A program made the translations under genes and the position numbers. Shown here in pieces: positions 45,847 through 47,768 of a stretch of DNA of 47,768 nucleotides; position 1 is the stretch's first letter; the number at the start of each line of letters is the position of its first letter. The stretch covers positions 1-47,768 of the forward strand of contig CACHXE010000004.1 in assembly GCA_902583785.1 (NCBI GenBank), in the 5' to 3' direction. The stretch comes from an uncultured Pelagibacteraceae bacterium. Its GTDB lineage: Bacteria > Pseudomonadota > Alphaproteobacteria > Pelagibacterales > Pelagibacteraceae. The notes beneath the pieces are model-generated. The model ran no database searches. It saw only the letters and a list, made by a program, of their open reading frames with translations, and was not told the DNA's origin.

Positions 45847-46827
45847 TCAATCGGTAAATTTTTCAAGAAAATCTAGTATTTTTTTCAAATCTTTTGGTAA
45901 TTTAGACTCAAAATTAACACTATGATTTTTTGTTGGGTGAATAAATCCAAGACTTTTTGCATGAAGGGCTTGTCTTTCAAAATTAGATAAAATTGATTGA
46001 AATTTTTTATTTATTTTTCTAAAACCTTTCTTTTTCTTCCCATATTTTTTGTCTCCAATTAAGCCATTACCTTTATATGAAAGATGAACTCTTATTTGGT
46101 GAGTTCTTCCTGTTTCTAAATTACATTCTATCAAACTTATTTTTGGTATTTCTTTACTTCCAAAAACCTTAAGTGTTCTGTAATTTGTGATAGCCTTTTT
46201 TCCAAATCTTTCGTTAACAGACATAAGTTGTCTATTTTTTTTACTTCTCGATAAATATGTAGTAATTTTTCCATTGAGAGGTCTTATAACTCCCCAAATT
46301 AAAGCTATATATTTTCTCTTAATTGTATGATTGCTAAACTGCTTTGATAAATTTGCATGTGAAAAATTTGTTTTTGCAATCACAAGAATACCACTTGTAT
46401 CTTTATCAATTCTATGGACTATTCCTGGTCTAGATAATCCATTTAAAGTCGATAAGTTTTTTTTATATAAATATAATAAACCATTAACTAAAGTTCCTTC
46501 CTTATTTCCGGCACCTGGGTGAACTACTAAACCACTGGGTTTGTCTATAACTATTATTTCATTATCTTCATATATAATATTTAAATCTATTTTTTGGGCT
46601 CTTATATAATCAACTTCTTTTTTTTTAATTGAAACTATTATGAAATTTCCAGACTTAATTTTTTGGGAGGGGGAAGTAATAGTCTTATTATTTATGTTTA
46701 TATCTTTTGAAAGAATGATTTTTTTAATTTGAGATCTTGTAAATGTTTTTAATTTAGAAGCTAAATATTTGTCTAACCTCAAATTATTGCAACTTTCTTC
46801 TACTAAAAATGTTGTTGTTTTATTCAT
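45847..46827 (-). CDS. rluD: RluA-family 23S rRNA pseudouridine synthase (RluD-like)
   Basis: A 326-residue enzyme with an N-terminal S4-like RNA-binding domain (RLDKYLASKLKTFTRSQIKKII), the DKPSGLVVHPGAGN segment, and the catalytic Asp in RPGIVHRIDKDTSGILVIAKT. TGRTHQIRVHL confirms the family. RluD (positions 1911/1915/1917) is the best guess; RluC-type specificity is possible. Upstream of rpoH on the same strand, 34 bases away. Confidence 0.9.
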   Translation of the reverse strand: MNKTTTFLVEESCNNLRLDKYLASKLKTFTRSQIKKIILSKDININNKTITSPSQKIKSGNFIIVSIKKKEVDYIRAQKIDLNIIYEDNEIIVIDKPSGLVVHPGAGNKEGTLVNGLLYLYKKNLSTLNGLSRPGIVHRIDKDTSGILVIAKTNFSHANLSKQFSNHTIKRKYIALIWGVIRPLNGKITTYLSRSKKNRQLMSVNERFGKKAITNYRTLKVFGSKEIPKISLIECNLETGRTHQIRVHLSYKGNGLIGDKKYGKKKKGFRKINKKFQSILSNFERQALHAKSLGFIHPTKNHSVNFESKLPKDLKKILDFLEKFTD

Positions 46828-46851
46828 TTTAAAGTTTAAAACATATTATAT

Positions 46852-46928
46852 GCGCTCGTAGCTCAACTGGATAGAGCGTCTGACTTCGGATCAGAAGGTT
46901 GAGGGTTCAACTCCTTCCGGGCGCACCA
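46852..46928 (+). tRNA. tRNA-Arg (TCG anticodon)
   Basis: A 77-base tRNA with encoded CCA. The acceptor stem is GCGCTCG/CGGGCGC with a wobble, the D arm contains AGCTCAACTGGATAGAGC, and the anticodon arm is TCTGA-CTTCGGA-TCAGA, giving anticodon TCG (reads CGA). The T arm is GGGTTCAACTCC. It lies 24 bases upstream of the rluD start on the opposite strand and four bases before the end of the GT17 gene. Confidence 0.95.
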
Positions 46929-46932
46929 TAAC

Positions 46933-47739
46933 TCATGCAATCCATTTTTTTAATTTATCCTGGTTTTCAATAATATATCTTGGAAAACCTGAGTCCATTT
47001 CTATCTTTTTTATTTTATAGCCTCGGTCCAATACATCTTCACCCCGATTTATCCTTATCCGAATATTTTCTTCATTAACAATCTCTTCTTTATTAAACTC
47101 ACCATGTGCAAAAGACTTTATTTTTTCAGATATATTTTTTGGATCCTGGAGATAAGCAAAGTGCCAACCACCATCTTCAATTATCTGCAAATTTTGTTTC
47201 TTATCAATTCTCCAAAATGGATATTTTTTAAACTTTAAATTTCTCAGCCACTGCGGAGATTTAAAATTTTTTTTGAGACAAATTTTAGAACCGTGCCACC
47301 CATCTTCAGTTAAATTTAAAAGATTTAGTTTGTACATAAACATTTTTTGAGAAAAGACTCCGTACTTTTTTTTATCAAAAAATTTTAGTTTTTCAAGATT
47401 TGGTATCTCATCAACATCAGATAAAATAATGAGGTCGTTATCTTGGGATTTTTTTAAACCTTTCGTGATGGAGTTTCTCTGATGTTGTTCAACTAAAGAT
47501 TCGCCCCCAGTATGTGGTTTTTTAATATTTTCTGGTGTATCATCTACTTCTATATAAATAATTTTATTTTTGAATTTATTATATTTATTTATATCAAAAT
47601 GCAGTTTTCTTTTTTGACCCTGATGATTGACTGTTGACTCAACTATCACAAAAAAATCAACATCCTTATTGAGAATATTAAGTCTTAAATCAACTATATG
47701 TTCTTCGTTAAAATATTGAAAACAGTCAAAAATTGCCAT
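46933..47739 (-). CDS. Glycosyltransferase family 17 (N-acetylglucosaminyltransferase-like)
   Basis: A 268-residue GT17 protein, the family of eukaryotic MGAT3. It opens with AIFDCFQYFNEEHIVDLRL, has FFVIVESTVNHQGQKRK, the DxD-type motif LIILSDVDEIPN and a C-terminal GGWHFAYLQDP. It is the usual length for bacterial members and has no membrane segment. It probably adds a sugar to a surface polysaccharide or lipid; acceptor unknown. It sits beside tRNA-Arg at the window edge, possibly the start of an accessory region. Confidence 0.82.
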   Translation of the reverse strand: MAIFDCFQYFNEEHIVDLRLNILNKDVDFFVIVESTVNHQGQKRKLHFDINKYNKFKNKIIYIEVDDTPENIKKPHTGGESLVEQHQRNSITKGLKKSQDNDLIILSDVDEIPNLEKLKFFDKKKYGVFSQKMFMYKLNLLNLTEDGWHGSKICLKKNFKSPQWLRNLKFKKYPFWRIDKKQNLQIIEDGGWHFAYLQDPKNISEKIKSFAHGEFNKEEIVNEENIRIRINRGEDVLDRGYKIKKIEMDSGFPRYIIENQDKLKKWIA

Positions 47740-47768
47740 GTTTTTTTAATTAAAATACTTATCTTTAA

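Overview
The window looks like a chromosomal segment of a SAR11-type alphaproteobacterium (Pelagibacterales). The evidence is a very AT-rich composition (roughly 30% GC by eye), lysine- and isoleucine-rich proteins, intergenic gaps usually below 30 bases, many one- to twenty-base gene overlaps, and core proteins of alphaproteobacterial type (TrcR/DUF1013, class I aldolase, RpoH, the Tol-Pal block). Species was not determined; no database search was possible.

Layout. (1) 2-1665: the 3' two-thirds of pntB and a small transaldolase. (2) 1648-3468: a divergent pair, a DUF2334 deacetylase-fold protein and a GNAT acyltransferase. (3) 3571-20138: an accessory metabolic island centred on a branched-chain-amino-acid-type ABC transporter. 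From the 106-base divergent region 9394-9499 one wing runs left (livK, attenuating terminator, livM, livG, a PhyH-type dioxygenase, a DMT permease) and the other runs right as eight tightly packed genes (livF, livH, a PanE-like reductase, an Acs-like acyl-CoA synthetase, a MenB/BadI-like crotonase, an enolase-superfamily dehydratase/racemase, a short CitE-like lyase, a Gfo/Idh/MocA dehydrogenase). Each wing is met by convergent genes: a PanB-like protein lacking the usual metal ligands on the left, and an SDR without its catalytic residues plus a 2-keto-4-pentenoate-hydratase-like enzyme on the right. A homologue of human C11orf54 ends the island. Together they look like uptake and degradation of an unidentified carboxylic or sugar acid.

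(4) 20138-21060: a small insertion at the initiator tRNA. A 54-base copy of the 3' part of tRNA-fMet is duplicated on either side of a cassette of about 0.8 kb that carries only an HNH endonuclease gene, itself bracketed by paired TGTGTCAG repeats. (5) 20984-29092, minus strand: housekeeping genes (tkt, pgk, fba, thiE, efp, suhB, rpmE, trcR, purE, rpsU, csp, tRNA-fMet). Here rpsU has no ATG/GTG/TTG start and appears to begin at ATT. (6) 29154-44916, plus strand: a coiled-coil gene, zapA, fau, a ymdB homologue split by a T8 frameshift, yebC, a divergent ruvC, tolQRAB-pal-cpoB, tilS, ftsH, folP, glmM, thiD, purA. (7) 44913-47739: rpoH, rluD, tRNA-Arg and a GT17 glycosyltransferase.

Most interesting points: the tRNA-fMet/HNH mini-element with its repeat pairs; the ATT-initiated bS21 gene; the homopolymer frameshift in the YmdB family gene; the direct repeat (a fossil DMT-permease tail) flanking the PanB-like gene; and the island's set of enzymes missing canonical active-site residues. 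No stretch above 300 bases lacks a gene.
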